From assembly GCA_036702865.1 (NCBI GenBank), contig DATNQD010000024.1:22883-86882 (forward strand): a DNA stretch of 64,000 nucleotides. The letters run 5' to 3'. Below the pieces are notes generated by a model. That model ran no database searches. It worked only from the letters and a program-made list of their open reading frames with translations, and was not told the DNA's origin. Below are positions 27,346 to 35,882 of this stretch, in pieces (position 1 is the first letter of the stretch; each line of letters begins with the position of its first letter). The stretch comes from Trichocoleus sp. (GTDB lineage Bacteria; Cyanobacteriota; Cyanobacteriia; Elainellales; Elainellaceae). Both the position numbers and the translations under genes were made by a program.

Positions 27346-28749
27346 ATGAGCAAAGGCACACTTTTCGATAAAGTTTGGGATTTACATACCGTCAGTACTT
27401 TTCCTTCTGGGCAAACGCAACTCTTCATCGGACTGCATCTGATTCACGAAGTCACCAGTCCTCAAGCCTTTGCCATGCTGCGCGATCGAGGGCTAAACGT
27501 TTTGTTTCCAGAACGCACTGTCGCCACTGTCGATCACATCGTCCCGACCACGAATCAGTCGCGCCCCTTTGCCGATGATCTGGCAGAGGAAATGATGCAG
27601 TCTTTAGAGAAAAACTGCGCCGAAAACGGCATTCGATTCTACAACATTGGGTCTGGCAGCCAGGGCATTGTCCATGTGATTGCCCCAGAACAAGGCTTAA
27701 CGCAACCCGGCATGACGATCGCCTGCGGAGACAGCCACACTTCAACTCACGGAGCCTTCGGCGCGATCGCTTTCGGCATTGGCACCAGTCAGGTACGGGA
27801 TGTCCTCGCTTCCCAAACACTGGCACTCGCTAAGCTAAAAGTCCGCAAGATCGAAGTCAACGGCAAACTGCCAACCGGGGTCTATGCCAAAGATGTCATC
27901 CTACACATCATCCGCAAACTGGGTGTGACAGGCGGTGTGGGCTATGCCTATGAATTCGCTGGAACCACCTTTGAACAGATGAGCATGGAAGAACGGATGA
28001 CCGTCTGCAATATGGCGATCGAGGGTGGCGCACGCTGCGGCTATGTCAATCCGGATCAGGTGACTTATGACTATCTCCAGGGTCGAGAATTCGCGCCGCA
28101 AGGAGCCGAGTGGGACAAAGCGGTTGGCTGGTGGAATTCCCTTCGCAGTGATGCTGATGCCGTCTACGACGATGTGGTCGTCTTCAATGCTGCCGACATT
28201 CCCCCGACCGTGACTTGGGGCATCACACCTGGGCAAGGCATTGGCGTTGATCAGCCCGTTCCCACCCCCGAAGAACTTTCCGAACAAGATCGAACGATCG
28301 CCCAGGAAGCTTATCAGTATATGGAGCTGCAGCCCGGACAGCCGATTCAGGGTACGCCGATCGATGTTTGCTTTATCGGTAGCTGTACAAATGGACGGAT
28401 TAGCGATCTGCGAGAAGCGGCAAAAATCGCCAAAGGTCGCCGTGTGGCAGAGAGCGTCACTGCCTTTGTGGTTCCGGGTTCCGAGCGAGTCAAACAGCAA
28501 GCTGAGGCAGAAGGACTGCATGACATTTTTGTGGCAGCAGGTTTCGAGTGGCGTGAACCGGGATGCTCGATGTGTCTGGCAATGAACCCCGATAAGCTGG
28601 TCGGACGGCAAATCAGCGCTTCTTCCTCCAACCGTAACTTTAAGGGTCGTCAAGGTTCTGCATCCGGTCGTACACTGCTCATGAGTCCGGCAATGGTCGC
28701 AGCAGCAGCGATCGCAGGTCACGTAACCGATGTGCGCGAATTACTATAG
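27346..28749 (+). CDS. leuC: 3-isopropylmalate dehydratase large subunit
   Basis: 467 residues from ATG 27346 ([14 protein letters not shown]), the canonical LeuC beginning; upstream in-frame sequence is not conserved. It isomerises 2- to 3-isopropylmalate in leucine synthesis together with LeuD. The aconitase-type [4Fe-4S] ligands are in [10 protein letters not shown] and [17 protein letters not shown] and [13 protein letters not shown] are also typical. In most cyanobacteria leuC and leuD are adjacent; here a toxin-antitoxin pair separates them by about 700 bp. Confidence 0.96.
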   Translation: MSKGTLFDKVWDLHTVSTFPSGQTQLFIGLHLIHEVTSPQAFAMLRDRGLNVLFPERTVATVDHIVPTTNQSRPFADDLAEEMMQSLEKNCAENGIRFYNIGSGSQGIVHVIAPEQGLTQPGMTIACGDSHTSTHGAFGAIAFGIGTSQVRDVLASQTLALAKLKVRKIEVNGKLPTGVYAKDVILHIIRKLGVTGGVGYAYEFAGTTFEQMSMEERMTVCNMAIEGGARCGYVNPDQVTYDYLQGREFAPQGAEWDKAVGWWNSLRSDADAVYDDVVVFNAADIPPTVTWGITPGQGIGVDQPVPTPEELSEQDRTIAQEAYQYMELQPGQPIQGTPIDVCFIGSCTNGRISDLREAAKIAKGRRVAESVTAFVVPGSERVKQQAEAEGLHDIFVAAGFEWREPGCSMCLAMNPDKLVGRQISASSSNRNFKGRQGSASGRTLLMSPAMVAAAAIAGHVTDVRELL

Positions 28750-28828
28750 CTCACAGATCCGGTATTTTGACGCAACATTTGACCCAACAGAAGCTTGGTG
28801 TAACAGACGATCGGCTAGAGGAGAATGT

Positions 28829-29026
28829 ATGACGACGAAAGAGCAAATTATTCAAGCCCTCGATCGGATGCCAGAATCTTCACTGCAAAAAGTGTTGGCG
28901 TTTACAAAGGAACTCCAGTTCAAAGCAAACTCGCCTGAAGCAGCTTTAGATGAGCAAGCCTGGCAAGCTTATCTAGAGTCTGAACAAGAAAGGGAAGAGG
29001 TGTATCGTCGTCTTGCAAACTCCTAA
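28829..29026 (+). CDS. Putative antitoxin of a Doc-type module
   Basis: 65 residues from ATG 28829, chosen because AGAGGAGA lies eight bases upstream. The protein is small, acidic and largely helical (LDRMPESSLQKVLAFTKEL, then [14 protein letters not shown]). It resembles short antitoxins encoded next to Doc/PIN toxins. The last 14 bp overlap the toxin gene, the usual translational coupling of such modules. No DNA-binding motif is obvious. The assignment rests on size and position. Confidence 0.7.
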   Translation: MTTKEQIIQALDRMPESSLQKVLAFTKELQFKANSPEAALDEQAWQAYLESEQEREEVYRRLANS

Positions 29027-29411
29027 ATTTCTGAACCTCCAGCTTGTGTTGAGGTTGCACAACAGGCAGATCGAGCGATTTGGTGGTTCTCTCGGCATCC
29101 GAGACCAGGGTTTGCTAGAGTCTGCCCTTGCCCAACCTGAAGCAACCTTCGGCGGCGAATTACTGCACTCAACCCTTTACGACCAAGCTGCTGCTTATCT
29201 TTACCATCTGTCGCGCAATCACCCATTTGTTGACGGCAACAAGCGTACTGCCTTCGCTGTAACGGATACATTTCTGCGACTTAATGGCTGTGTACTGACA
29301 CTCACGAATGACCAAATTTATGAGCTAGTCTTGCAGGTCGCGCAGGGTCAGATGGACAAGGAAGAATTAGCGATCGTCCTCAAATCCAACGTCATTCTCA
29401 AAGAAAACTAG
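29013..29411 (+). CDS. Doc-type (Fic family) death-on-curing toxin
   Basis: 132 residues from TTG 29013. The Fic/Doc core motif is [12 protein letters not shown], matching the Doc form HxFx(D/N)xNKR. Doc toxins phosphorylate EF-Tu, while classical Fic proteins AMPylate targets; K instead of G in the motif supports the Doc activity. An N-terminal G-x-L-G-I-R-D-x-G-L-L-E-S-A segment is also typical. AGAGGTG lies about 12 bases upstream. The gene sits between leuC and leuD on the same strand. Confidence 0.9.
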   Translation: MQTPKFLNLQLVLRLHNRQIERFGGSLGIRDQGLLESALAQPEATFGGELLHSTLYDQAAAYLYHLSRNHPFVDGNKRTAFAVTDTFLRLNGCVLTLTNDQIYELVLQVAQGQMDKEELAIVLKSNVILKEN

Positions 29412-29443
29412 AACCTTATTTCTTTAATCAGGAGAAAAATTTC

Positions 29444-30043
29444 ATGAGTCAAGTTCAATCCGTTTCTGGTCGTGCAGTTCCCCTTGTTGGAAATGACATC
29501 GACACCGATCGCATCATCCCAGCTCGCTTCTTGCGCTGCGTCACTTTCGATGGACTGGGAGCACAGGTGTTTGCAGACGATCGGACTCAAAACCCAAACC
29601 ATCCGTTCAACCAACCCCAATATCAAGGTGCAACGCTCCTGGTCGTTAATCGTAACTTTGGCTGCGGCTCCTCACGGGAACATGCACCCCAGGCAATTGC
29701 GAAGTGGGGCATTCAGGCGATCGTTGGTGAAAGCTTTGCCGAGATTTTCTTTGGCAACTGTGTTGCAATGGGCATTCCTTGTGTCACGGCTGACGCAACA
29801 GTAATTTCTCAGTTACAGGAGCAAATTACAGCCCATCCCGAAGCGCCAATCACGCTAAACTTGGAGAAGATGCAGGTTAACATTGGAGACTTTTCTGCCC
29901 CTGTTTCAATGGGTAAAGGAGCACGGAATATGTTCCTCAGCGGTACGTGGGATGCTTGCGGTCAACTGGTCGCTCAAGCCGATCGGATCCGTCAGACAGC
30001 ATCTCAGCTACCCTATATTCAATGGGGGCAAGCGACCGCCTAG
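29444..30043 (+). CDS. leuD: 3-isopropylmalate dehydratase small subunit
   Basis: 199 residues. [18 protein letters not shown] is the substrate-binding loop of the swivelling domain; [16 protein letters not shown] is the N-terminal signature. It pairs with LeuC. CAGGAGAAA lies nine bases upstream of ATG 29444. It is transcribed in the same direction as leuC and the toxin pair and lies 32 bp after the toxin, so it may depend on read-through from leuC or the module's promoter. Confidence 0.96.
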   Translation: MSQVQSVSGRAVPLVGNDIDTDRIIPARFLRCVTFDGLGAQVFADDRTQNPNHPFNQPQYQGATLLVVNRNFGCGSSREHAPQAIAKWGIQAIVGESFAEIFFGNCVAMGIPCVTADATVISQLQEQITAHPEAPITLNLEKMQVNIGDFSAPVSMGKGARNMFLSGTWDACGQLVAQADRIRQTASQLPYIQWGQATA

Positions 30044-30367
30044 TTGCAAAGCAGGTTTTTCTGTAGTGATAAGATAACTATTTGTCAAACCTTCAGAGCC
30101 AAACTACAGATTCGCCACTAGAACAGGGCATACTGGATTCAGATTCGGTATGTCCAATGTGTTTATTTTTGCCAGGGCAGTGGCTTAACAAGGGCAGACA
30201 GTTCAAAAACCTCTGTCTAATTTCACACACTTCGGAGCCAGAAGGTGAAAATAATAATAGGTTCAGTTTGCTCCAGGGCTGTCGGTGATATCTTTTTGTA
30301 TTAACTCTGTCCTGTCTCCGCTTGCACCCGTTCACCTTTCCCTTGATGGATTTTTGAGGCTACGCCA
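30044..30367. other. Intergenic region after leuD
   Basis: 324 bp. Nothing coding is seen. AGCAGGTTTTTCT lies right after leuD but its hairpin is weak. The far end holds the promoter of the bifunctional nuclease gene. Confidence 0.45.
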
Positions 30368-30874
30368 ATGATCGAGATGAAAGTCGCTGGAATCGCCTTG
30401 GATGCAGTCTCTCGCAGCCCGATCGTCTTACTGCGAGATGCTACAGAACGTCGCCAGTTGCCCATCTATATTGGACAAGATCAGGCGAGAGCGATCATCA
30501 GTGCGCTGGAAGGACAAACGCCGCCCCGTCCGTTGACCCATGATTTGATGGTCAATATGATGGATGAGTGGGACATGGTGTTGGAGCGCATTGTGATTCA
30601 CTCCCTCCAAGACAACACCTTCTACGCCATTCTTCAGGTGCGGCAGGGAGAAGCCAAAAAAGAAATTGACTCTCGCCCCAGTGATGCCATTGCCATTGCC
30701 CTCCGGACAAAAAGCCCCATTTGGGTGATGGAAGAAGTCGTCGCTGATGCTTCGATTCCGGTCGATCGCGATGCCGACGAAGCCGAACGAAAAGCTTTCC
30801 GCGATTTTCTCTCAAACCTGCGTCCCGAAGACTTTAAGCAAGGTGGGCGGTTCACGAAGCAGGATGAGGGATAG
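30368..30874 (+). CDS. Bifunctional nuclease family protein (BFN/DUF151)
   Basis: 168 residues. The DUF151 core is clear: LPIYIGQDQARAI, SRPSDAIAIALR and VHS/VIHSLQDNTFYA. Plant and bacterial BFN proteins have RNase and DNase activity and cyanobacteria carry one or two. The C-terminal FRDFLSNLRPEDF stretch is typical. It overlaps the aldo/keto reductase gene by 11 bp, which suggests co-transcription. Confidence 0.93.
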   Translation: MIEMKVAGIALDAVSRSPIVLLRDATERRQLPIYIGQDQARAIISALEGQTPPRPLTHDLMVNMMDEWDMVLERIVIHSLQDNTFYAILQVRQGEAKKEIDSRPSDAIAIALRTKSPIWVMEEVVADASIPVDRDADEAERKAFRDFLSNLRPEDFKQGGRFTKQDEG

Positions 30875-32024
30875 GCACCCTTTACCGCTTCCTATGCGCT
30901 ACCGTCGGTTTGGTAAAACAAATCTACTGCTGTCTGTTTTCTCGTTAGGAACGATGCGCTACTTAGCGTCTGAGGAGAACGCAATCAAGACGGTGCAGGC
31001 AGCGATCGAGCAAGGCATTAACCACATTGAGACTGCTAGAGGCTACGGCAACAGTGAGCTGTATTTAGGGGCAGCATTGCGATCGGGTTTGCCCTTGTCG
31101 CGGGATCAGCTTTATCTCACCAGCAAGATTCCGCCCACTCCAGACGCAGAAGCAATGGCAAGAGCGATCGAGGAGTCTCTCAGCCGGTTAGGCGTTGATT
31201 ATCTGGATTGTTTGGGCATTCATGGGCTAAATACCTGGGAGCATTTGGGCTGGATTGAAGACCCTCAAGGCTGTATGCAGGCAGTACGCCAAGCGATCGA
31301 TGCTGGATTGGTGCGTCATGTGGGCTTCTCGACTCATGCGCCTCTGGAAATCATATTGCGGGCGATCGAGACAGATCAGTTTGAGTTCGTCAATCTGCAC
31401 TATTACCTGTTCAACCAGCGCAATGCAGCGGCAGTGGCTCTCGCGCATCAAAAGGACATGGGCGTATTTATCATCTCACCTGCGGATAAAGGTGGAATGC
31501 TCTATACGCCACCCCAGACCCTCAGCGATCTCTGCCGACCGTTTACGCCATTGGAGCTAAACTATCGGTTTCTGTTGAGCGATTGCCGCATCACAACCTT
31601 GAGTGTCGGGGCAGCCAAGCCAGAGGAGTTGGAGTTGCCGCTCCCAATGGGCGATCGAACGGAGCCGCTGACACCAGAAGAACAGAAAACCCTGGAAGGG
31701 CTATATCTGCACCAGGAAGCCGCATTAGGCACGGATCACTGTCGCCAATGCTTTGAGTGTCTGCCCTGTCCGGAGAATATTAACATTCCAGAAGTTCTGC
31801 GGCTGCGCAACTTGACCGTCGCCTATGATATGCAAACTTTTGGAGAATATCGCTATCAAATGTTTGAAAATGCGGGGCACTGGTTTCCGGGCATGAAAGC
31901 GAGTCGCTGTACTGATTGCGGAGATTGCTTGCCTCGCTGCCCCGAAGAACTCAACATTCCAAGCCTGCTCCGAGACACGCACGATCGCCTCAACGGCGCA
32001 CCAAGACGGAGGCTGTGGGGGTAG
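30864..32024 (+). CDS. Aldo/keto reductase with C-terminal [4Fe-4S] ferredoxin-type domain
   Basis: 386 residues from ATG 30864, or 376 from ATG 30894; neither has a strong ribosome-binding site. The frame continues upstream into the nuclease gene but without similarity. AKR features are MRYRRFGKTNLLLS, NHIETARGYGNSEL and SRLGVDYLDCLGIHG. The C-terminal ~90 residues hold two cysteine clusters, CRQCFECLPCP and CTDCGDCLPRCP, for iron-sulphur clusters. The physiological substrate is unknown; such proteins are common in cyanobacteria. Confidence 0.9.
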   Translation: MRDRHPLPLPMRYRRFGKTNLLLSVFSLGTMRYLASEENAIKTVQAAIEQGINHIETARGYGNSELYLGAALRSGLPLSRDQLYLTSKIPPTPDAEAMARAIEESLSRLGVDYLDCLGIHGLNTWEHLGWIEDPQGCMQAVRQAIDAGLVRHVGFSTHAPLEIILRAIETDQFEFVNLHYYLFNQRNAAAVALAHQKDMGVFIISPADKGGMLYTPPQTLSDLCRPFTPLELNYRFLLSDCRITTLSVGAAKPEELELPLPMGDRTEPLTPEEQKTLEGLYLHQEAALGTDHCRQCFECLPCPENINIPEVLRLRNLTVAYDMQTFGEYRYQMFENAGHWFPGMKASRCTDCGDCLPRCPEELNIPSLLRDTHDRLNGAPRRRLWG

Positions 32025-32474
32025 CAGCTCAGAGGCAGGGGAAAAATCTTGGCGTTGCTAAATCCAGGGATGGTTCACCCCCTAACCAAGCGGACTGGCT
32101 GAAGCCGGGGCACTGCGGTCAACTCCTAAAGATATGCTTAAATTCATTGCGGCAAGTTTGGGTCAGAATAGCCCGGTAAAAACCGCAATCGAACGGTCGA
32201 TAGGACTGGGGCGATCGGGCTGGCTTGGCAACTCTTAAACCTGCATGGAGGATTGACTCTGCACTAGCACAATGGCGGTACAGGAGGTTACTCTCGCTTT
32301 TTAGCGATCGACAGAACGCATCAGACGGGCGTGGTTTTGCTGGCAAACTCTGGTGATAGACTGGCAAACGACAATTCACTGGACGAGATTGACGGACAGC
32401 TCCTTCTCGCGGCGGCACAAATCCCGCTGGAGTAACCTACAGTGAAAGATAGATTGGCAGTAAGGAAAGATGCG
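32025..32474. other. Intergenic region, no gene seen
   Basis: 450 bp before the SDR start at 32475. An in-frame GTG at 32442 would extend the SDR by 11 residues but ATG 32475 has AAGGAAAGA six bases upstream. I see no RNA, repeat or promoter motif that I can support. Confidence 0.5.
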
Positions 32475-33149
32475 ATGTCTGATGCTGGAGTTGTGTTTTT
32501 GGCAGGGGCAAGTCGGGGGATTGGGCGAGAAATTGCTCAGCGGCTCGTCAACCGATCGCTTAAGGTCAGAGCACTTTTACGCTCTCCAGCCACGCAAGCC
32601 GAGCTAGAAGCAATGGGAATTGAGACGGTGATGGGCGATGCCTTGAATCCAGATGAAGTGGATCAAGCGATGTTGTTGGCTCCTGTCAAAGCAGTGATCA
32701 GTACGATCGGTGGGTTGCCTCAGGACGGGCAGCGATCGGACTATCTGGGTAACAAGAATTTGATTGATGCGGCAGTAAAAGCCAATGTCCAGAAGTTTAT
32801 TTTAGTGACTTCGTTAGGGGCTGGCAAAAGCAAAGTTGCCCTCTCTCCGCAGGTTTTACAGGCGTTAGGGGCAGTTTTGGCAGAGAAAGAGCAGGCGGAG
32901 CAATACCTCATTCAGAGCGGCTTGACCTATACAATTATTCGACCAGGCGGGCTGAAGTCAGAGTCGCCCACCGGAACTGCTGTTTTAACACCCGACTATA
33001 CGATCGCGGGTTCAGTGCATCGGGCAGATGTCGCAGATTTAGTCTGTCAGTGTTTAGTATCCGAAAAGGCAAATAATCGGGTACTTTCTGCAATCGATCG
33101 CCAAATGCTTTACGTGCAGCGAGCCTTTGAAGCCTTCTATGCCGATTAG
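32475..33149 (+). CDS. Atypical short-chain dehydrogenase (NAD(P)-binding, SDR_a5-like)
   Basis: 224 residues from ATG 32475. The nucleotide-binding loop is FLAGASRGIGREIAQRL, a GxxxGxG pattern; later VTSLGAGKSK and YTIIRPGGLKSE are typical of the atypical NmrA-like/SDR_a5 group, which lacks a standard YxxxK. Members of this family in cyanobacteria and plants include Tic62-like and divinyl-reductase-like proteins, but this protein's substrate is not identifiable. It is convergent with the SAM hydroxide adenosyltransferase-like gene. Confidence 0.85.
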   Translation: MSDAGVVFLAGASRGIGREIAQRLVNRSLKVRALLRSPATQAELEAMGIETVMGDALNPDEVDQAMLLAPVKAVISTIGGLPQDGQRSDYLGNKNLIDAAVKANVQKFILVTSLGAGKSKVALSPQVLQALGAVLAEKEQAEQYLIQSGLTYTIIRPGGLKSESPTGTAVLTPDYTIAGSVHRADVADLVCQCLVSEKANNRVLSAIDRQMLYVQRAFEAFYAD

Positions 33150-33161
33150 CCTTAACCGAGA

Positions 33162-33950
33162 CTAACCAAGTCGAGCGATCGGTTGATTTAGTCGAGGTCT
33201 ACCAAACCGCTCCCAGGCACTACCGCCCCGCAAGAATAGCTCCATCCAACGAATATTCCGTCCTTCGATTGTCTGCCAGCCAGAGCTACCGGGGGAAAAT
33301 GCCAATGTGCCTTCCGGAACGCGGAAACTGCCATCCGAGTAAATGGCATCACTGACGACATCACCAATCCGAACCACAATTTTGGTTTCAGGTTGCAGAT
33401 CGATCGTGTCTGCCGGAATCGTGGTTTTGATGTTGCCGTAGCCATCTATCCAGGCAATGCGATCGAGCGGGGCATCGGGTAACTGAGCTGGATCAAGCGG
33501 TTCTCCTAGCAGGCTGAAATCGTCTAGCGCAATTGCTGCTGCCGCTGGCGGAAAGACATCCCGCGATCGAAACTGAGAGCCGCCGCGCGACACATTAATG
33601 CTGTGCAACGCCTTCGCCTGATTTTTGATAAACGAGAGCGTATAGCCCGCATTCACGCCTACCACCTTCACGCCATTGTGCAACAGCGCATAAGTCAAGC
33701 CTTCACCCTCGTTGTCACGTCGGGCTTCTGGATCATCCTGGCGCGGGGCGCAGTTGTGATAGATGAGGCGATCGGGTGAGCCTGGATTCAACCCCAGTTG
33801 AGCGATCCAAAAGCCAGTCGCTAAGGTGCTAAAGGGTGGCACTGAGAGTTGATGGATTTGTGCCTGGGGCAGTGCCATGAGGAGACGCTGCTGCACTTCT
33901 GCAAAGGCAGGATCACCAATGCCATAGTCTGCGATAAGAGAGATAAACAT
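33162..33950 (-). CDS. SAM hydroxide adenosyltransferase-like protein (DUF62), divergent active site
   Basis: 262 residues. The two-domain DUF62 layout is visible: N-terminal MFISLIADYG, VHQLSVPPFS-like strands, SRDVFPPAAAAIA, then the C-terminal WIDGYGNIKTTI and VRIGDVVSDAIY. Canonical members hydrolyse SAM to adenosine and methionine using an Asp-Arg-His triad. Here the region equivalent to the usual VVDPGVG is IYHNCAPRQ and the usual FHGRD is FRSRD, so the Asp and the His look replaced. Function may have shifted. This alignment is from memory of the family. Confidence 0.8.
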   Translation of the reverse strand: MFISLIADYGIGDPAFAEVQQRLLMALPQAQIHQLSVPPFSTLATGFWIAQLGLNPGSPDRLIYHNCAPRQDDPEARRDNEGEGLTYALLHNGVKVVGVNAGYTLSFIKNQAKALHSINVSRGGSQFRSRDVFPPAAAAIALDDFSLLGEPLDPAQLPDAPLDRIAWIDGYGNIKTTIPADTIDLQPETKIVVRIGDVVSDAIYSDGSFRVPEGTLAFSPGSSGWQTIEGRNIRWMELFLRGGSAWERFGRPRLNQPIARLG

Positions 33951-34097
33951 AGACAGGAGTTAGGTTAAGTAGGGGGCAGGAGCACATTGTCTCCCAGGAT
34001 TTAGATGATCGGGGGATTCAGGAGGGATACCCGTTTTCCGATCCTCTTATTTTTATTTCACATCATGCCGTAGAAAATGGATGTCGTCTGCACCGCT

Positions 34098-34490
34098 CTA
34101 TCCGCCTGCCCAAGATCGCAGGAGCCACCCCAGCACAATACCCAGTCCACCAAACCGAACAGCCTGCCAAAAGACTTCTTTAAGCCCGCTCCATGAAAAA
34201 AGTTGGCTCTCTAGAGCAACTTCAATCTCGTCGAGCTGCTGTTGAATTGCTTTGAGTTCTGCTTTGAGGGCAGGGGTTCGATCGCGCCTTAGCCCCTGGC
34301 GAGTGTCTTCCAGGCGATACTGTAGCTCTTGCTGCCGCTGCTGATCAGCCTGGATTTGAGCATAGCGGGCTTTCAGACGCAATAGCGTTTCTTCAGCTTG
34401 GCGTAAGCTTTGTGCCACATCGATCGAATCGGCACTAGAAGCGGCTTGAGATGAGCGATCGTCGTCAGGTGGAGTACTTGGGGGTCGCAT
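34098..34490 (-). CDS. Hypothetical coiled-coil protein with C-terminal membrane anchor
   Basis: 130 residues. A polar N-terminus (PPSTPPDDDRSSQAASSADS) is followed by a long Gln/Glu/Arg-rich coiled coil (residues ~28-95) and a single C-terminal membrane helix (FGGLGIVLGWLLRSW). It could be a tail-anchored protein. No family recognised. It is divergent from the following small gene. Confidence 0.7.
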   Translation of the reverse strand: MRPPSTPPDDDRSSQAASSADSIDVAQSLRQAEETLLRLKARYAQIQADQQRQQELQYRLEDTRQGLRRDRTPALKAELKAIQQQLDEIEVALESQLFSWSGLKEVFWQAVRFGGLGIVLGWLLRSWAGG

Positions 34491-34556
34491 GGAGGGACAT
34501 AGTAGAGTAGTAGAAGACCAGACAAATTATCATTCTTGCTAACCCTCGATACTACT

Positions 34557-34853
34557 ATGCCTCACCCCCAACCTCTTACCTCAGAAGACTTATCCAACCC
34601 ACAAACGAGCCGTCTGGCAGAAGTGAGTACACTAGAACTGGCGCAAGCTCTCGCAGAACGGCTCGCCATCACCCCGGCAGACTGGCATCGCCTCAAAGCA
34701 AACCGCACCGCACGATCGAGTGAACAAGCTGCCATTGCCTTACTCTATCTCTTGAAGGAAAACCCCCAGGAGGCATTGCCCCGACTCCAACAGGCTGCTG
34801 GATGGCTCGATCGCTCTGTTTCTGCTCCACCATGCCCGACTCATGGACATTAG
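34557..34853 (+). CDS. Small conserved hypothetical protein, DUF6439-like
   Basis: 98 residues from ATG 34557; an ATG seven codons upstream is also possible. The central part is helical (LELAQALAERLAITPADW, AAIALLYLLKENPQEAL, LQQAAGWLD). I recall a cyanobacterial DUF of this pattern (DUF6439) but cannot verify. It is followed after 22 bp by the next gene, so the two may be co-transcribed. Confidence 0.6.
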   Translation: MPHPQPLTSEDLSNPQTSRLAEVSTLELAQALAERLAITPADWHRLKANRTARSSEQAAIALLYLLKENPQEALPRLQQAAGWLDRSVSAPPCPTHGH

Positions 34854-34875
34854 TTTTGTGCAGGAGTAAACAGCA

Positions 34876-35577
34876 ATGGGACGATGGCTTGATATTTTCA
34901 GTGATGGGCGCGTATTTGAGATGGAGGGCAGCAAGCCGCTGCGGGTTTTTGATACTCAGGGAGAAGTGAAGCGGCTCCTGAATGTGCTGCAACAAACAGA
35001 GGCCGGAAGGTTTGCTGTTGCACCTGCTGGGAAAAAACCCCCGACTCTAGATCCAACTCCGCCGAAGCCGCCTGCCACAGAACGTGCGGTGATTCAGATT
35101 ACCAGAACCGATCGCCTCAACCCAAAGGGATTGGTAGAACTAGAAGTGGCGTTAGTTCGCAATCAGAAGGTGATCGATCGCATTCCGGCGATTTCGGGTC
35201 AGGCGGGACAGCAATATTTTCGTACCGTCACAATGAGCCGTGGTGGATCGATGGAACCTTTACCAGAAGGCTATTGGCTGATTGGTCTGGTGGAGTGGGC
35301 AAGCGGGGTATGGGGCGACTACTCAAAAAGCTGGGCAGATCCAAATGATGGCTTAGGTCCGGTTTGGGTAGGGCTGCGCTGCAATTCTCCCACTGAAAGA
35401 ACAGCGATCGGCTTTCACCTTGATAACAATGCAGCAGTTTCACCGGGAACGAATGGCTGCGTAGGAATTACGAATGGGGCGGATTTGAAGAAGTTTGTCG
35501 GCTGGTTTACTGACCCCCGCTATTCGCCCAAAGTGGCGATCGTTAATTGGGGATTGGGAACGGTGAAAGCCGCATGA
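34876..35577 (+). CDS. L,D-transpeptidase-like protein (tentative)
   Basis: 233 residues. The N-terminal ~55 residues form a separate small domain (MGRWLDIFSDGRVFEM). After a Pro-rich linker (PPTLDPTPPKPP), the C-terminal domain contains IGFHLDNNAAV and GTNGCVGI, resembling the H...S/T-x-G-C catalytic layout of YkuD-type L,D-transpeptidases. There is no signal peptide, so a lysin-like or intracellular role is also possible. It lies just upstream of the N-acetylglucosamine operon, which fits a peptidoglycan link but does not prove it. Confidence 0.5.
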   Translation: MGRWLDIFSDGRVFEMEGSKPLRVFDTQGEVKRLLNVLQQTEAGRFAVAPAGKKPPTLDPTPPKPPATERAVIQITRTDRLNPKGLVELEVALVRNQKVIDRIPAISGQAGQQYFRTVTMSRGGSMEPLPEGYWLIGLVEWASGVWGDYSKSWADPNDGLGPVWVGLRCNSPTERTAIGFHLDNNAAVSPGTNGCVGITNGADLKKFVGWFTDPRYSPKVAIVNWGLGTVKAA

Positions 35578-35666
35578 GAAACCAACTTCTAAAAGAACGT
35601 GACAAACATGACAAAAAGTAGCAATCTTGCCTCTTTGCAAGCGTTGTCGTTTACACTCACATCAAG

Positions 35667-35694
35667 TTGACATTTTACGGTGTCTAACTATATC
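35667..35694 (+). promoter_or_regulatory. Sigma-70-type promoter of the nag operon
   Basis: TTGACA at 35667-35672 and TATATC at 35689-35694 with a 16-bp spacer form a near-consensus promoter about 190 bp upstream of the PTS gene start. Transcription would begin near 35701. Confidence 0.6.
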
Positions 35695-35708
35695 TTTCGC
35701 TTCAGTCT

Positions 35709-35723
35709 GCGAAACGGTTTCGC
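35709..35723. promoter_or_regulatory. Perfect palindromic operator candidate (LacI-family style)
   Basis: GCGAAACGGTTTCGC is a perfect 7-bp dyad around one central base, the style of LacI/GalR-family operators. It lies about 8-22 bp downstream of the predicted transcription start, a position where a repressor would block transcription. No LacI-family gene is in the window. Confidence 0.55.
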
Positions 35724-35882
35724 TCTTTTGTTCTGTTGTCTTGTTTCAAACGAGTTGATGACATTGGCGATCGCAAAATGGGTTCTAGCCTGTCCTGAAA
35801 ACTCTTTGAAATAAGTTGATGCTTTTTAGGTTTTGATCACTCTTCTGCTGAAGCGAGTCGCATCACATCGAGGAGAGGAGAA

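Noticed and set aside
27901..28722. 273-residue minus-strand frame inside leuC
   Set aside because: It is antisense to a strongly conserved gene and has no recognisable family. GC-rich third positions keep it open.
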